Source of the DNA: Bryum argenteum
Lineage: Eukaryota; Streptophyta; Bryopsida; Bryales; Bryaceae
Length of the DNA: 64,000 nucleotides
Direction of reading: 5' to 3'
Assembly: GCA_037043015.1 (NCBI GenBank)
Contig: CM073321.1
Location: 4,221,001-4,285,000, forward strand
Part shown: piece after piece, positions 34,704 through 47,053 of the stretch
How the letters are laid out: each line of letters begins with the position of its first letter
Position numbering within the stretch: position 1 is the first letter of the stretch
Notes under the pieces: generated by a model
What the model saw: the letters and a program-made list of their open reading frames with translations, nothing else
The model's database searches: none
What the model was told of the DNA's origin: nothing
Made by a program: the position numbers and the translations under genes

Positions 34704-37700
34704 TACCTAACAAAAGCTCCCACCTTCCGGGTAACGTTCCTCGGAGACTCTGTGAAGTGCGAAACAAGACTCAATCCGGTTTGGACTACTGGTGTTACTC
34801 TACAACGACCTACCCCAATCCGGTTGGCAGAACCGGTAATTCTCTCACTCGGATCCGGTCAAGCTCAAACTAACCGAGAAAATACCTGATCCGGTTTCCG
34901 TTCACGGTCGTGTACATTACCGTTCGGATAGTGTTGAAGTAACGAATGTTGATTTAGTTTTACCTCCATAAATCCTTGGAGGGATCCTTCCTATTAATAT
35001 GAAGAGTGCGGAATTATGTCACTCTCTACCGATTGATTCAGGTGATCAGAGTTTTACCGGTTTGTTACTTGGTACTTCGTCTCTCTCTCTCTCCCGGAGT
35101 TCTTCCCTTACAACTACTTCAGCCACCCAATTTTACCTTCCAAATGGCTGGTCACTCAAGCAATTATCTGGTTCTCTCCCTCTCTCTAGTCCACTAATAA
35201 CTTGCGGTCCGCATTGCAGTGAAGAGTATCCCGCTGTTCAATCCGCGAGATTTTGACTAACGTCATGTAGAACTAAACCGATTTCCGAGTTTGCACACTA
35301 ATTCTTGTGAGAACTCCCTCTACCGCATATCCCGTCCGGGAGGTTGGCTACCGGATCAGCTTTACTCGTCAACTCCGTACCTCTGTCCAATCCAAAGTAC
35401 AGCGACAACTCTCACGACCAGTAGATACACACACAAACGCTCGGACTCTCCCACTCGGATCATTACTGACACCACTACTACTCTAACAATCCCAAACCGG
35501 GTACTAGAGCAGCAGCCACCAAATCTGCAAGGGACTTTCTATTCCAACAACCAAATTCAGACCGCACTTACACAAGACAACCCGGAAATCGCAAAACAAC
35601 AACAAGGACACACAAAGTAGAGATGCAAGCTAAACCTTTACTCACGGGTGCAGGGAATATAGAAAGACCCGGACAACTCCGTAGAATCCTTGATAAGTAT
35701 CCAGGGCTCCCGGCTTCACCGCTAACCCTCATCAGATCCAAAATATCCGGAATACGAGATTTCTGGAGTGAGTGGACTTAGCTAAGCATTTGCATTATTG
35801 TCATTAATCTAAATATCTAATTCTACTACCTACTAAATTACGCCCTCGTCTGTCACTGGTCTAGCCAGAGTGGAAGGCGGCGCAGCCTTCTTTGTTGACC
35901 CCGATCGCTAGTTTCCCAGGCTCGCTAACACGGTTCCCTCAAAGTCACTACTAGCTGCAGGGCCGCAAAAAGGAGTTTCTACGTCCAGGACTCTGAGTAA
36001 AAGTCTAGTCCTCTTCTTCCGTGGGTGTAGACTCTCCGGATCCGGGTGTACTCTCCGGACTGGTATCGACAATCCTTACCGGGCTTGGAAACATCATTTC
36101 CGGATCTACACTCCTCTCCATTGACCCAGAGGTCCCGGGTGTCTGAATGGCGATCTGGTACAGGTCGGCCGGCTCTTGAATTTGCACAAAAGGGAGAAAC
36201 ACTCCGTTACGCACAGGAACCGGAGTATTTACGGATGCCACCCGCTCGGGGGACTTCACATCTTTCTCCGGTTTCTCCTCTTCTACTTGCATCATCTCCG
36301 GTAGTACCGCGGTAGCCTCCTCCTTACTCTCCTCCGGTACCATCGCTCCGGTCTGCTCCTGGATTGGGAGTATCTCGTACGGGTCCTCCGACTCCTCTTT
36401 AACCGGTTGTCTAATCGGTTCTTCCACTGCATCGACTACCGGACCAACTACTAGTTGCACAACGAGTTGCACTACTAGTTCCACTTCCGGCTACACTTCT
36501 CGTTGCACTTCTGGTGCCACCATTGGTCCTGCACCCAGTGTCTTATCCTCCTCCCTCTGCAATTTGGCTGTGGCGTATCTGGTGATGGCCCGCTCTGCTT
36601 GATCTTCCCGAGGTCCGACAATGCCGACTCCTGCCGGCTGAGCGGATTCCACCTCTACTTTGGCTGGGGTGACTACTCCGGTATCCCCTGCACACCTACC
36701 AATTCCGCTGGGCTAACTAATCCGGTTATCAGGACGTCAACGAAACTCGCAGGTGTTGTCACAATGTTCTTTGGGGCAGGTTTGGGTACGAAACTCGCCG
36801 GCATGGTGATCTTGCTCGAATCTGCAAAGGAGGTGATAGCCATCAATTTACCCCAGAGCACCCAGAAATCCTTCAGTGATTGATGTACTCCCAGGGCGTG
36901 CCTCCTGAGTAACCCCTCCAATCAGGTTGACTCATCCAAGGTCGAGCGTGCGTCGTAGAGCTTCGCCTTCATCTGAGTCTCCCCATCCGGTTGAAATAGA
37001 ACTCTTCTCAAGCGTATGCTGCATCATCCGGTCGATGCTCTGCAATCCCTAGATTACATCCTCCTGCTCCCGCACGGTCTTCTTCAAGGCCTCCATCTCT
37101 TACTCAGTCTTCCTCGCGGTTTCTGCTTTCTCGGCTCTCAATTCCACTACCTCCTTGTTCAGTTCCTCCGCAAGTTCCGGGTAGCGCTCAACATTGGATG
37201 TCTCGAAAATACGACCGAGTTGTTCTATGAACGAGAACAACCGGCGATTGTCCCGCTCCACCTCCTCGATGGCGAGTCGGATCGGATGTAGGATGCCTCG
37301 CTGGGAATCTGGTAATAGGGTTGGGGTAGTGTGGGCATGACTGCATTGATAGTTGGGGTTGGCGCAACCCGGATGTCCACTTCCGGTTGTGCTCTTACTG
37401 TTAGTTGGGATGGCTTAGGTGGTGTTGGCTGCTCTGGTTTCCTGGGACGTTTGGACTCCGTTGCTTCTTGCACGATTTCTTTACTAGTGTCTAAACGTTG
37501 TCTGTAGGAGACCGGATCTGGTTAAACACTACCTCCCGTGTTGATAACCGGGATGGGTTTTGGATCCTGCATGACATCGGGATCCGATATTTCCTCTTCC
37601 TCTTCTCTGCCTTCTGGCTCCACCGACTCGGCTTCAATTGTTCTCTTTTTTGTGCTCGTCTTCAGCTTGAAGTTCGGCACTTGCCCTCCTACGGGTGCTT

Positions 37701-39352
37701 GCTCAGAGGCTAGAGCTGGTGACGCTACTCCGAGTGGATCAACTGAACCCGGTGTGACTGCAGCTCCAGAAGTCTCTCCTTCCTTTGTAGGCGTCGATAT
37801 AGGAGTCCGCATCCTCGCCAACCAGGGTGTGAACTTTCTTTTGTTCTTCCTTCCAGCACTTGTTCCCGTTTGGGCGGGGGTCTCCCATCTGGTTTCTCCT
37901 TCTTCATCCTCGTCCAAGTCCTCTCCTTCCGAATTGTCCTCTTCTTCATTGTCATCCTCAGATTTAATCCCCTCCGGCCTCGGCTACGGCTTTGGTTGCG
38001 CGTTGCTGTGCACGCGTCCTTCTCTAGATAAAAGAAGTTACCTCTTCCTCTTCTTCTTCTTCTTCCTCTTCCTCTGATCCCTCCTCCTCATCTCCGTAAG
38101 GCGTGAAGATGGATGGAATCGCTTGCGTCGACCGGGTCGCTGGCCTTCGTTCGGTCTGCTTCTGTGGGGTAGACCCCGTGGTGCTTTGCTAGGTCTAGCT
38201 CCATCCGGATTGGCCTTCTTCTTCTTCTGCGGAATCCGGTTCACATACTTGGGGGATCCCTCCAAGTCAATGATTGCCCTATCCGGATCCTTCTCGTCGG
38301 ACTCCAAAGATAGGTCGACATAGGGAGGAGCGACCTCCAAGGGCTGTAGCCTCTCCCATCCTGCTGCTTCCGGTTGAGTGAGAATGCCATACCAAGCGTA
38401 CAGGTGGTAGAGGTAGGGCGTCTACGGACAACCCTTCTTTTTGCCAATCTTAGCCACCTTCTTCTGCACCACTTTGTTTATGATGTGGTGCCATCCGACC
38501 ACCCTCTTCCCGTCGTAGCTCCACAAGATGGACTTCATTAGCTTGATTGTGCAGAAAGTCGGCTTATCCAGACCGAGAATAGGCAGCAGAAACCGGAGCA
38601 GTCGCAGCTCCCGCGCACACTTGCATTGATCGAGCTTCAATCCATCCTTGTTGTCGGGCGGCCGGTTGAATCGACTCTTCAACCCCTCATTGCCCTTCTT
38701 CGTGATGTAGCCCACCACCAAGTCGGGATACCGATAGGTCGCCTGCCATTGCTTCGACATCCAGCTCTCCGGTTTGCCACGCAGCTTGTGATCTCGGTGC
38801 TCCTCCAACCACTCTTTGCTGATTACTTCCTCGACGATCTTCTTGTCGACAAGATCCAAGGGGACCTTGAAGAATCCCTCGCAGCCCATTCGGACAAGGT
38901 CCTCCTGCAGCTGCTCCTCATCCTTCCGATTCCGCGGGGAATCCGGTTTCACTGTCTTAATCAGGATTGGTTTCTCCAACCTCCACGGCGAGTCAGCTCG
39001 CTTCCTTGGCATTGTGCGGTAGTACTTGCGCTTCTTCCAAACTTCCTGCTCTCCCCAAGAACTTCCCTCTCTCTCCAAACTCTCTTACGCACAAACCCTA
39101 CTCTCCGGAACACTAACAGGGCGCTCGGAATTAAAAATGGGAGGTGAAATTTGGGCGCGCGGGAGTGAAAGAGCACTGGGAGCGTACAAAGCACTTGCGG
39201 AGTGGAAGTAATTGATGGCCGCAGAACTTAAAAGCAGCAATCCGGACGTTTCAGTACACCGGCTACTACTACGGATGTAGGGGCCTATCCGGACCGTACT
39301 ACTGACAGTCCTCGGGAAACCGGATTACCTGATTTTCGGTAACCCTAACAAT
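34704..39352 (-). mobile_element. Polymerase-less LTR-type element inserted in M
   Basis: A 4.65-kb insertion is flanked by a direct repeat CCACTAA (34,697-34,703 and 39,353-39,359). Joining the outer flanks would restore a continuous M reading. One long minus-strand coding region runs 39,078-36,005 and a non-coding 1.3-kb tail follows, beginning near 35,932 with TGTTAGCGAG, an LTR-like start. No reverse transcriptase or integrase is present. Clear paired LTRs are not seen, so classification as a large non-autonomous LTR-type element rests on plan and homology to the element at 18.8-23.6 kb. It is broken. Confidence 0.5.
36005..39078 (-). CDS. Coding region of polymerase-less element, broken
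   Basis: The N-terminal domain (residues about 35-215) includes GCEGFFKVPLDLVDKKIVEEV, SKQWQATYRYPDLVVGYI and LRLLRFLLPILGLDKPTF, and is homologous to the protein at 19,505. It is followed by a Lys/Arg-rich stretch, acidic low-complexity runs and Pro/Val/Glu-rich tails. A polypyrimidine tract near 38,040-38,090 encodes a KKKKKKR run. No catalytic motif is seen. It has a few breaks. Confidence 0.5.
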
Positions 39353-39359
39353 CCACTAA

Positions 39360-40235
39360 GGTCAACCATCTTGGCTGCCGTACTAAGAAACTACTAATTG
39401 AATGGTTTTAGCCATCCGATCTTTATTCTTAGTCATTAAAATACTATTCTAAATACTAAGCACACAACAAAATTCAAATTTTTGGAGAACAAGGTTCGAC
39501 ATTGCAAACGAGTTGCTACCAATGTGTTTGGGTTTTGGAACTGGGAGCTTGGCAAATTTGGGTTGATTGAGGCAACGAGGAGACTGCGGGGACTTGTCGT
39601 CAATGTTGAAAGATTGAAGAGGGGATTCCGCATTCGTAAGTCCACCAGCAGAAATCTGAGTCAATCGTGCACCACCTCTAACTACATTGATTGTTGCTCC
39701 ATCTGAAGCCTGAGTCAGATTAGGTTCCTGTGTACCTGCAATGCCTTATGGGAGCGGGGCGATTTCTTCGGGATCTTGTTCAAGATCTACTAGAGGCTCC
39801 GTAGCAGCGTTGCATCGCTTTTTGTTTGTCCTAGATTAGGGCTGTGCAGGTCGTGAAGGAGGTGGAGATGGTGGGACAAGTGCTCCTAATAAAATGGAGA
39901 AGTCGTCGTCGTCATCATCGTCAATCTCTATAGGTGCAGTGTCAGCGGCGTTAGCACCGAGGTTTCAAAGAAGATGTTTTTGCTCCTTGTGCACGTAGTT
40001 GTCGTCGCACTCAAGGAACCAACCACTGGTCAATCGGTCATCAATTGTGAGTTAGTAAACCGCCTCTTTTGGGCTTCTGAGAAAATGCTGCAGGGTGCGT
40101 TTGTGATTGAAATGTCTTCGAACCCTACTGGAATGGACCATGAAGCTAATGCTCCTTTGGCAACAAGCTCTTGCTTCAAATACTTACACTCAAGCAAACA
40201 TATTAGAACAATAAAAATAAATATGTGATACAAAC
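39360..40235 (-). other. Acidic/Pro-rich coding remnant upstream of M
   Basis: Minus-strand open stretches encode an acidic run (IEIDDDDDDDFSILLG), a Pro-rich piece and QISAGGLTNAESPLQSFN. They could be the 5' exons of M, since M resumes across the 34,704-39,352 insertion, or the 3' end of T2. Two in-frame stops are seen. I do not recognise a family. Confidence 0.3.
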
Positions 40236-40449
40236 TTTGCTAGAAAAAGCCATATTCGTTAAAAAGAGACAAGTTTAAGTCTCATTTTCAACTCACTAAT
40301 TCTAAATCATTAAATTGGTTCATTAAAATGAGACATATCATTAAATTGAGACGTATGATTGAAATGAGACTTGCAAATTTATGAAACTGTGTTTAAATAA
40401 CACTTAAAATTTGTTTGTTAAATTAAGACAAGCTATTAAAACGAGACTT

Positions 40450-42430
40450 TAGAGAGACTTTAGATCCTCTTTTGGGATTTCGAATGACCTTCTAAAAACT
40501 CACCACCACTCCCTAAGTAACCTTCAACAAACTCCTTAAAATTGCAAACTTCTTCTATCAAATGAGGAATCACAGGGTGTGTCTCACAATCCATGAAAGA
40601 TTTCGTAAGTCTAGGAATAGTTGGAAAGTTATTTGCCTTCAACTTCAAGCTCCATCCCCAAACATGGCATCTATGTCTTTATGTGTGTGCCCTACTTTGA
40701 GAAAGTTGTTGTACACTTAACGATAAATGCCTTTGTATACAAGCGGTGGACAAAAGGCAAAAATGTATCTATTTCTATTGTTACCAGAAGCATAATCAAG
40801 CTGCAAAATCAATATAGGAGGCAAGGGATTACCTGGAATCACCACCTCTGGTAGAGGTAGGAGGGACTCCAAACAAATCTTCGAACCCTTCAAAACAGCC
40901 TTGGTAAATGCATCTGCGTATTTTCTTCCGAAAATAGCTTGCATGACAAATTCTTCGAGGCCTCCTCACGATTGCGTAGCAACTTCGCAATGGATCCAAT
41001 GGTATGGTTGGAATTTGTTGCGAATGTATCAAGGCCATAGTGGGCATATTTAACATCTCCATGACCATGAGCAATCATTTCCGTTACTGCAACTGCCATC
41101 CCCGTGTAAGAGTCTGTAGCTTTAGTCTTGTGAGAAGAGTGGGGTGACACAGTCTTAGAATGATTCATTTTGTCATGATTGATACTTAGCATCTTATCAG
41201 GGAAGCCTTCAGAGACCGTCCAATTGAAATAGTATATTTCTCTATGGACCCTTGCACAATTCAGGTAAGCTTCCAAAGCCTCACTCCACTTTGATTGTGC
41301 ACACAAGAGGGGAGTACAAGCACTGCGTAATTGCCTGTACTTATCACTCAAACCACAACGAGAGAAACTTTCTCCTCTAGCCTTCGCAGCATATTCGAGA
41401 AAAGAAGCTCGTCGAATATTGCTCAAGCTTGCTGAAGAAATTGGCGGCAAATCACATGCTCCATTAATCTCATTGATGTGAGTCATCTAGTCACTCCAAC
41501 AAAACGCAGAAGGCAGAACCATTGATGGAACTTTTTCACCAGAAACGAGCGGTTTGGTTTTGTGTGGCATTTGGTCAACATCAGAAACTATAAGTGATCG
41601 AAGAGTCGCAGTAGCTTGGACTCTGTGTAGTCTGGGTTTTTTCAACCTACATTTCCGTGCACCTCAGCTTGTTTTCTTCCTCGGGCCGCATCTTTGTACA
41701 TGTAGAAGGTAGCTCTCGAAATCCCATGAATAGTCCACCACGCCATGGGACAAACTTCCCTTCCTTTTAAGGTAGTCCACTCGTTTCCAACGGAATTCTT
41801 GTGGACTTGTTTTTGCACCTCAAGAAGGCACTTCTTTCGAGAGTACACACTATCATTGATATGAAGTTCTGAGCGAATATCATGATTCCGTCTGCGCGGA
41901 AAATGGTTGCAGGAAATTGTTTCCTCAACATGTTAGAGTGGAAGCTAAGGTGATTGCTTGAGGGGCAATGAGAGCCTCTTTCTTTCCGGTTACAACAGCC
42001 TCAACTCTCTCACGTATGGTCTCATAGGAATGTACACCTTTCCGACGACGCTTATTGAGAGCCTTGACGGCCATGTTGTACACATGAGTAGGGTAATGGT
42101 CAAAGAGACTAACACCATCTAGTATGACTAGTTTTATATCCCATGATTGAACTGACCACATCCAACCGACTCGTACAAGGGCTGCGCAATTTGGAAAAAC
42201 ACTCTGTCCACCCCTAAAGGATCGACAGGAGGAGCGTAAGGATCCACTCTGTCATCAACGGTAGTCGGATCCGTGTTCTAGCACAGTGCTTTGGCGACGT
42301 CTATGCCGTCTTTGCTGCGAATAGTAATTGCCTTCTAATACCACTTTGAAAACGAGGCAGCCCTTCGCAAACAGCAATCTCTAGAGGTAACACAGGAATA
42401 GGTCCGGCAAAATCCATAGGCTGATGCGTG
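40450..42430 (-). pseudogene. T2: transposase-like (DUF7869-type) gene, decayed
   Basis: It is collinear with T3: DIKLVILDGVSLFDHYPTHV (T3 IQQVLLDGVTLFDHSQQDV), VCPMAWWTIHGISRATFYMY (T3 VCPIAWMKIMGVSKSTFYR), DLPPISSASLSNIRR, MNHSKTVSPHSSHKTK (first candidate acidic site changed from MDHSKT), AHGHGDVKYAHYGLDTF, QLDYASGNNRNRYIF, then the end at FLEGHSKSQKRI. The reading is spread over several frames and stops before the C-terminal third that T3 has. It is divergent from P3 across a 1.9-kb gap filled with core-2 palindromes, the clearest example of the T-array-P plan. The amino acid divergence from T1/T3 parallels the change in palindrome. Confidence 0.65.
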
Positions 42431-42601
42431 TCCATCCTGCGATAACAAGATCTTCAATCAATACAATGCAGTTGTCTAAACTATAAGTAGCAACTGTGCA
42501 TCATATAATAGTTCTTGAAGATCAAGAACTTGAAGCGCAGATACCCGCAAGGTTATCCTGATGACGGCTTTGCAAAATTGAATGGAAGAGTACAGTGAGA
42601 C

Positions 42602-44551
42602 ATATCGTCGAGGGGGCGATAACAATGAAATGTAAAAACAATGCAAGCTTCCTTAATGGATCCTAGACAAATCATATTGTATCCAACAGTTTAATATACG
42701 AATACCAAAAATAATACTGAGTGCATGAATCCATCAGTGTATCCTTAAAATAGAAGTGGGCGAGAGTACGGACGTTTAGTATCGCAAATCTCATACTTGA
42801 AACATTGAAATATATCGTCCACTCAACAATAACAGCCAACTTCAAACTGAAGACAAAGACATAGTCCAAGAGACTAAGTACCACAGTGCGATGTAACAAA
42901 TATTATTCTCATACTACCTCATGTCGAAACGATGGCACCATTCAGTGACTAAATAGTGTCAAATAATCAATAGCTATAGCCGATAACTTAATCAATCAAA
43001 GTTATGGTCGACCCAACGATAACACGCCATGGTAGTAAATATTTCAATTTTACATGCACCTACTGGTTAGCACAAGGGATATCGAATAGTACATTCTATA
43101 CAATTGCATAACAAAGTGTTATAGAATGGAAGCTAACCTTTGGTAGAAGTTAGAAGCAATCGAAGTTAAGAACAATCCAGCCCAGGAATGGATAGAAGAG
43201 GAAGAGAGGAAGGGAGGAAGAGAGGAAGAGAGGAAGAGAGGACTCATCAAAGCGGGTTGCAAATTCCACCTTGCTACTGTGATGATTTGAAGATTTTTGT
43301 TTACCTTGTTCAAAGCATGCCTAGCATTTTCAAGTAAGTGACCTTGCAGGTTGTGATAGTGTATGTGAATCGTTGTTTTGATGCGTTGGTTGCTGAAGGT
43401 AGAGAACTGGAAGCAACAGTAGCATGCAATTGCTGCTATTTGCTATAATATATGACTGTAATAGATTTCAGGCCTAGCTGCAATTGGATAAACAACACTC
43501 CTAGCTAAAGAAGGGTTTAGTGAATTGTACGGTCAGCAACGCAGTTATCGTCGACCCGACAATAACTATCAACATTTTTTAAAGTAAAAGTAAACAGAGT
43601 TATCGTCGAACCGACGATAACTTTACACATTTTATTAAACAAAAGTATTAACATGATTCGTGTAATTATAACCATGTATTTTGTAATATGTATGTTTTTT
43701 GTCGACACGAAGATATCGGTTATATTTTGTGCTGTCACACGAAAATGTTAGATAACTAGAGCTAATTTGAACATCGTATTTCTTATCGTCTGGTCGACGA
43801 TAAGGAACATTTTGTAGGTTTAACGGATCGAATCGCAAGGTATGTTATGATTAATATTAGAATGCCTACAGCATGTTGATATTGTCGACACGACGATAAG
43901 ACATAATTGTTTCCCGCCCTGGATTGCGCTAATCAGTACTTATCGTCGAGGCGACGATATGGTTTGGTTGTAGGTTCTATATCGTGTAAACTTATCATTA
44001 AGATTCACAATATATCGATACGTAATCTCAGAAATAGGTAATCATAAAGAAGTTAAAACCAATTTTGAAGAATTATGACCAACAATGTGGTACTTATCGT
44101 TGGGTCGATGATATGACCAAGAATGTTGTTATATGTAAGTGAGTGTATATTCTTATTGTTGACACGACGATATCAATTGTAGTCTGTGCTGTCTCACGAA
44201 AATGTGAGAAAGCTTCATAAGAGCTAAATAGAACATCGTAGTATTTATCGTCGGGTCGAAGATAAGAAACTTTCCGTAGGACTAGCATCAAATCCGAAGG
44301 TATGACATGATATATCTTGGATTGCTTACAGCAATGATGAGGTCAAAAAGCACCACTTGAATTGTTCGAAAACATGGAAGTTGATCACTTGTCGGGTGAG
44401 ACATCAGATCACACAGAGGTACGAGTTCTTTAGAATACGTTTTTGGAATCCACTTGCATCGTTCTAACCAATTAGAAGGTTTTGACGAAGGTCCTTGATT
44501 TCCTGTGTCTCCAAATAGTTGTAACCTCTTATCGTCGGGGCGACGATAAGA
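42602..44551. repeat. Palindrome field, core 2, between T2 and P3
   Basis: About 13 copies of a 23-bp dyad (arms TTATCGTCG / CGACGATAA around three or so variable bases, usually bounded by C/G) lie near 42,602, 42,811, 43,002, 43,544, 43,599, 43,696, 43,782, 43,879, 43,939, 44,093, 44,152, 44,243 and 44,529. Several keep both arms intact (43,599; 43,782; 44,529). Spacing is irregular (55-190 bp). Core 1 is absent. Further copies lie in P3 introns or flanks at 55,829, 57,245 and 57,326. Confidence 0.85.
43190..43240. repeat. GGAAGA-type microsatellite
   Basis: Repeated gaggaagagaggaag phrases form a purine tract within the T2-P3 gap. Confidence 0.8.
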
Positions 44552-46082
44552 TTTAAACTTCTGGACTCTAAAGAACACGGGAATCTTTTTATGTGCTTAA
44601 CTTTATGGTAATTTAGTGCCAGAGATGGACATAGGATCTTGTCGGGTTGACTATTCATTCTGAAGTAGAGTCATGCTGTACAATGTCATTCTGTTCCTTA
44701 AGTCAGTTTCTAAGGTTGCTTCTTTTGTTCTGTTTAGACGGCGACGATGACGTTCGAAGATACATACAACTACGATGTCACTCATCCTCACCTCGTACCG
44801 TTCAAGAATCCCTTCGAGCCGGAAGCCTTCAGCGACATGCAAGTCATATATGGCAAGCTCTTCCGATTCCAAGAGAACATAATACAGTGGTCATTTGGAG
44901 TGAAGAAGTACAAAAATTTCGTCTTCCTGCGCATTCAGGTCGGTGTCTCAACGGTTTTTAGTATCTAGAATCCAAATGAGAAAGTCTCAATCATCGAGAA
45001 TGTCCGGGATCACTTCATAGTGATCGTACTTAGAGCGGTAAATGACAACGGGAAGGAGCTCGACCACCAACACTCAATTGTCTTAGATTGTAGAAAGAAA
45101 CATGCGAGGTTCAATCTAGAGAACCTCATGTCCTTCATCCAGGGGACAAAATGAGAACCCCTCAACGAGTAATTCACAAAATTGAATTATATTCCATGGG
45201 TGCACAATAATAGAAATAGTATTTCCAATAGATTAAATAGAATCTTTGCCTCTCTCTACCGGTACGCCACTGAATCCTCCACTAAAACGCCGAATATTGA
45301 CGGCAAATCAAAGAAGAAAAGCGCATCTCCCACAAAGTTGAAGACAAATCTTACCTCCACGGATGCTGGATCTGGGAGCTGTGCTACGAAGCCCAGTCAG
45401 CCAAGACCGGCAGCTAAGAAGAGAGATGCCCTCCTCAAGCAGCTGCAAGGTCAAGTCGAAAGCGGAGGAAGACCTTAGGTGCTTCTCGTTTAGTTGTTGC
45501 TGATGATCCTACTGCTGGAAGCGGTATTTCAGCTATAGCAACTGTAACAGCCGACCGCACATCGACGAAAGACGAAGTGCCCAATTTTAGAAGAATGCGA
45601 CATTGCAGAAAAAGTTCTGATATAATAACACAAAATGCTTCTTCTTCGATTTGAAGTTTGTAGATGTGACCATCCATCAATGCATCCTTGCGAGTGATCA
45701 GTACATCATTGAACCGTTCAAAAGGACATAATGGAAAGTGTTAAGGTTAGTCTTGTCGGTATGATTGACGACCGGCAGAGACAGAAGGTTTGCTTGACGC
45801 CTATTGATAAGGATAATCAACTTCTTTGAAGGAAGCCTTCGAAGTGGGAAGATATCAAGGACGGAAATTTCATGATCATAAACGGCCAGGATAGCATCTT
45901 CGCATCGAAGGCACTTCAGACTTGAGGTTGCAGAGCAGATCGCCATCAGAGGCTACGCACATGGAGTGCATTCATTGTGTGATCCCTTGATCCATCTCAG
46001 CTGAGGGCTATTTCCAAACTCTATAACATCACAAACCATCTGGACCATGCCAAGCCAACATGGGGTAACCAGATTGTGAAAA

Positions 46083-46868
46083 CGTTAGCTGGGTATGTAT
46101 GGAAGTGCTTTACAAGACTACCTAAGTCGACCATTGTTCGTATTTTAGAGGCAACGTAGAGTACTTTGGCAGAGTAGAGGGAGAACGGGGAGTTCAGTCG
46201 GTGTCAAGAAACACTTCGAGGGTCAGACTGGACCAACCCGCGACAACGTTAACTGCTCTGTTGACTAACGATGAACGTTGACGGAAACTCAACGTTGGCT
46301 GCATTTGTCCACGAGTTACTACGAGAAGGGAACTCATGGCGCCAGCTTTGTAGTCTAAGGTTGACATTGAGCGAGAGGCTATTCTAACACTTAGTCGGCG
46401 AAGGAATACTCGAGGGAGGGAGGTGCAGAGAGAACAGACGAGAGAGCTAGTGTGGCCGGCGTTGTCTGACGTTGCCTAACACTTAGGCAACAAAGAGGGT
46501 GAAGAACGTCCTTCCCAACAGCGCTCACAGTCTGCGAAGGAGTCGCAGGCAGCAAGGTCTTTCGGCAAGAAGAGGCAACATTCAAGAAGTGTAGAAACAG
46601 AGGGTTAGGAATTTGAACAATAGTTAGCTTAAGGGAACTCAGATGTAGAGAGAAGACTAGCCATGGCCTTGTATTGATGATGGAAATGAGTACACATGTT
46701 TTCACTCCTAATCTCTTGTCTCAATGCCTATCCAAAAACCGGTCCCTACTCTGCGTCGACTATGCTCTTAAGTAGCTGATGTCCTCCGAAGTCCATGCTG
46801 TCGATCGGTAGCCCTATCCTCCTGACTTGGCCGTGATCTCCCTGTTGGCAACGTTGGCTACGGTAACA
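46083..46868 (-). repeat. 3' LTR
   Basis: 786 bp, matching 54,921-55,706 almost base for base over its length, with TG...CA-type ends on the inner side (ends GGTAACA). Confidence 0.92.
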
Positions 46869-47053
46869 TTTTGCCTTCCCTGTGAGAGCCCAATCCGTCT
46901 CGGGATTGGTCTTTAACGAGAAATTTGTACGGCAGGGCGTCTGTTAGGTGGAGTGACCTTGCAATGTACGTGGTGTTCGCGTCGAGGGGGCACTTCCTTG
47001 TTATAAATGACCTTGATGGCCGCAGCAATTCCTCGGTGTAGCAAGGTTTTATC

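Noticed and set aside
34997-35620. Short plus-strand open frames in the tail of the 34.7-39.4 kb element
   Set aside because: Overlapping frames of similar length, simple-sequence runs and no homology; they are on the opposite strand to the element's coding region.
46391-46705. 104-codon open frame in the LTR, present twice (also 55,229-55,543)
   Set aside because: It duplicates because LTRs duplicate; no start context, family or homology is evident.
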